From the NCBI GenBank assembly GCA_910589415.1, contig OU342639.1:19042268-19106267 (forward strand): 64,000 nucleotides of DNA, read 5' to 3'. Below, piece by piece: positions 62,880 through 64,000 of this stretch; positions within the stretch are counted from its first letter, which is position 1; the number at the start of each line of letters is the position of its first letter. Position numbers and translations under genes: made by a program. The DNA is from Malachius bipustulatus (Eukaryota; Arthropoda; Insecta; Coleoptera; Melyridae). Under the pieces are notes generated by a model, which searched no databases, was not told where the DNA came from, and worked only from the letters and a program-made list of their open reading frames with translations.

Positions 62880-63770
62880 GGTATAGTATGATTCAATTAA
62901 AACCAGAGAATGTAATTTCGACGTTCCTTACCTTATTATATGTCATACAGCTCTGTGCGCAGATGCAGGAAAATATGCACTGCCAACGCAAATCAATTAA
63001 TTTATTCTCTGACAGCCAAGCGGCACTAACAGTCCTTATAGCTCCAGCCACTGCAAGTCCAAGTTGGTCTGTAACTGTCAACTAACCTTGAATGATCTAA
63101 TAGCAAAGAGCAACGAAGTAACTCTGATCTGGATTCCGGGACATGCTGGATATGGAAAGAACGAACTTGCCGACTCTCTGGCCAGGAAAAAGGTGCCGAG
63201 AATCCGAATTTATCGGACCATCAGAACCAGCATTTGACATAGCACCGGATTTTGCCAAAGCAACGCAATACGGAACTGGGTGGAGAGGGAAGCCCTCCAG
63301 CACTGGCAAAACTTATCAAGATTAGACGATTCGAAGGAATACAGGGTACTTACAAAAAAGGACCAAACAATTATTGGAGCTTAACAGGAAAGAACTGAAA
63401 GCCTTAATAGGCCTCTATACTGGGCTGGGCACTGCAAACTGATTCATCATCTGCACAGGATGGGTTTAGTGAACATGCAGCGCTGAATGCCGCCTGTGCC
63501 TGGAGGATGACGAAACGCAACCAAACACATCCTATGCGAGTATCCCGCTTAAGGAAGGACCAGATCACAAACCTTCGGAATAGACTTTCTCTCTCACACT
63601 GGAGGACATGGATACATTAACAACCAGTCAAGATGGTCAGCTTCCTCAAAGAGGCTGACCTGATGGGGTTAATGTAGCACCAGCACGATAAATATGTGAG
63701 CCACCATAGACCTTCGGTCGCAGTGGAGGTGTCACAATGGCCCACTCAGGAGAAATCTAAATCTACTTTA
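62880..63770 (+). pseudogene. LINE RNase H and C-terminal zinc box, broken
   Basis: Frames give INLFSDSQAALTVL, then VTLIWIPGHAGYGKNELADS, the DSQAA and HAG...N..AD motifs of the RNase H domain carried by some insect LINEs. Further on come TGHCKLIHHLHRMGL-type and CRLCLEDDET-type phrases in shifted frames, then DLMGLM near the end. The RT lies to the left and is absent. Many frameshifts show an old copy. Confidence 0.7.
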
Positions 63771-64000
63771 TTATACTTACCTGCTGCTAACCTGTCCACA
63801 GACTGAGAAAGGTCATCATCATTTGTATATTAAGATATCAATAATTTATTGACTAATAATTTATCAAAAGAAAACACACGAGGATTATTATTTAGATTCA
63901 GATGCCTAATAAATAATAATATACCTACGAAAGACAAGCTAGAAAAGTGGGAGTGGCGTGAAAAGCTGGCATTGTAGAGCGATTTGAATAATTCGAAATT
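63771..64000. other. Window end, no gene seen
   Basis: Short AT-rich flank after the LINE remnant. Confidence 0.35.

Overview
This window looks like AT-rich nuclear DNA of an insect. The evidence is split genes with GT-AG introns, a Penelope-like retroelement with hammerhead ribozymes, Jockey-type LINEs with (TTA)n tails, and many TA-flanked foldback elements. Short GTAGGTACCTA-like runs and abundant (AAT)n would fit Hemiptera or Coleoptera, but the order cannot be fixed from sequence alone. There is no bacterial-type operon, rRNA, CRISPR array or intact viral genome.

Host genes. (1) 2552-5861 (+): the last four exons of an arginine/serine-rich protein, probably nuclear and linked to RNA processing. 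(2) 9814-18194 (-): an 11-exon gene for a GPI ethanolamine phosphate transferase 1 (PIGN) homologue of about 950 residues. All 11 exons join in frame, yet four of the seven conserved metal-ligand positions are replaced, so it reads as a pseudoenzyme rather than a pseudogene. (3) 38310-38561 (-): an isolated exon-like block of unknown membrane-type protein.

Mobile DNA, left to right. A broken Jockey-type LINE lies at the left edge (5-1370). A tRNA-derived SINE sits at 7604-7692. An inverted pair carrying two hammerhead cores lies at 8780-9124. A Penelope-like element remnant (13085-13995) and another hammerhead (14739-14776) lie in the long PIGN intron. A small hAT-like MITE is at 19828-20303. 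Large foldbacks are at 20958-22170 and 35036-35983. An element with terminal CACTGAG and an internal hairpin is at 23830-25360, and a mariner/IS630-type transposase relic at 26913-27366. Degenerate repeat arrays occupy 27990-30400 and 58190-59720.

Right half. An RLE-type LINE (about 38613-42562) seems to have inserted into the (AAT)n tail of a Jockey-type LINE (42563-44050). A third LINE fragment follows at 44052-44975. From 52757 to 60128 there is a nested stack: a TA-flanked foldback is split by a 6.5-kb hAT-type element with an 8-bp target duplication, which itself carries two smaller foldbacks. The right edge holds a Tc1-like transposase relic and a LINE RNase H remnant.

Most of the window is therefore transposon debris around two real genes. 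Points of most interest are the PIGN-like gene with a lost active site, the clustered hammerhead motifs, and many unrelated foldback families that share the terminus TACAGGGTG.
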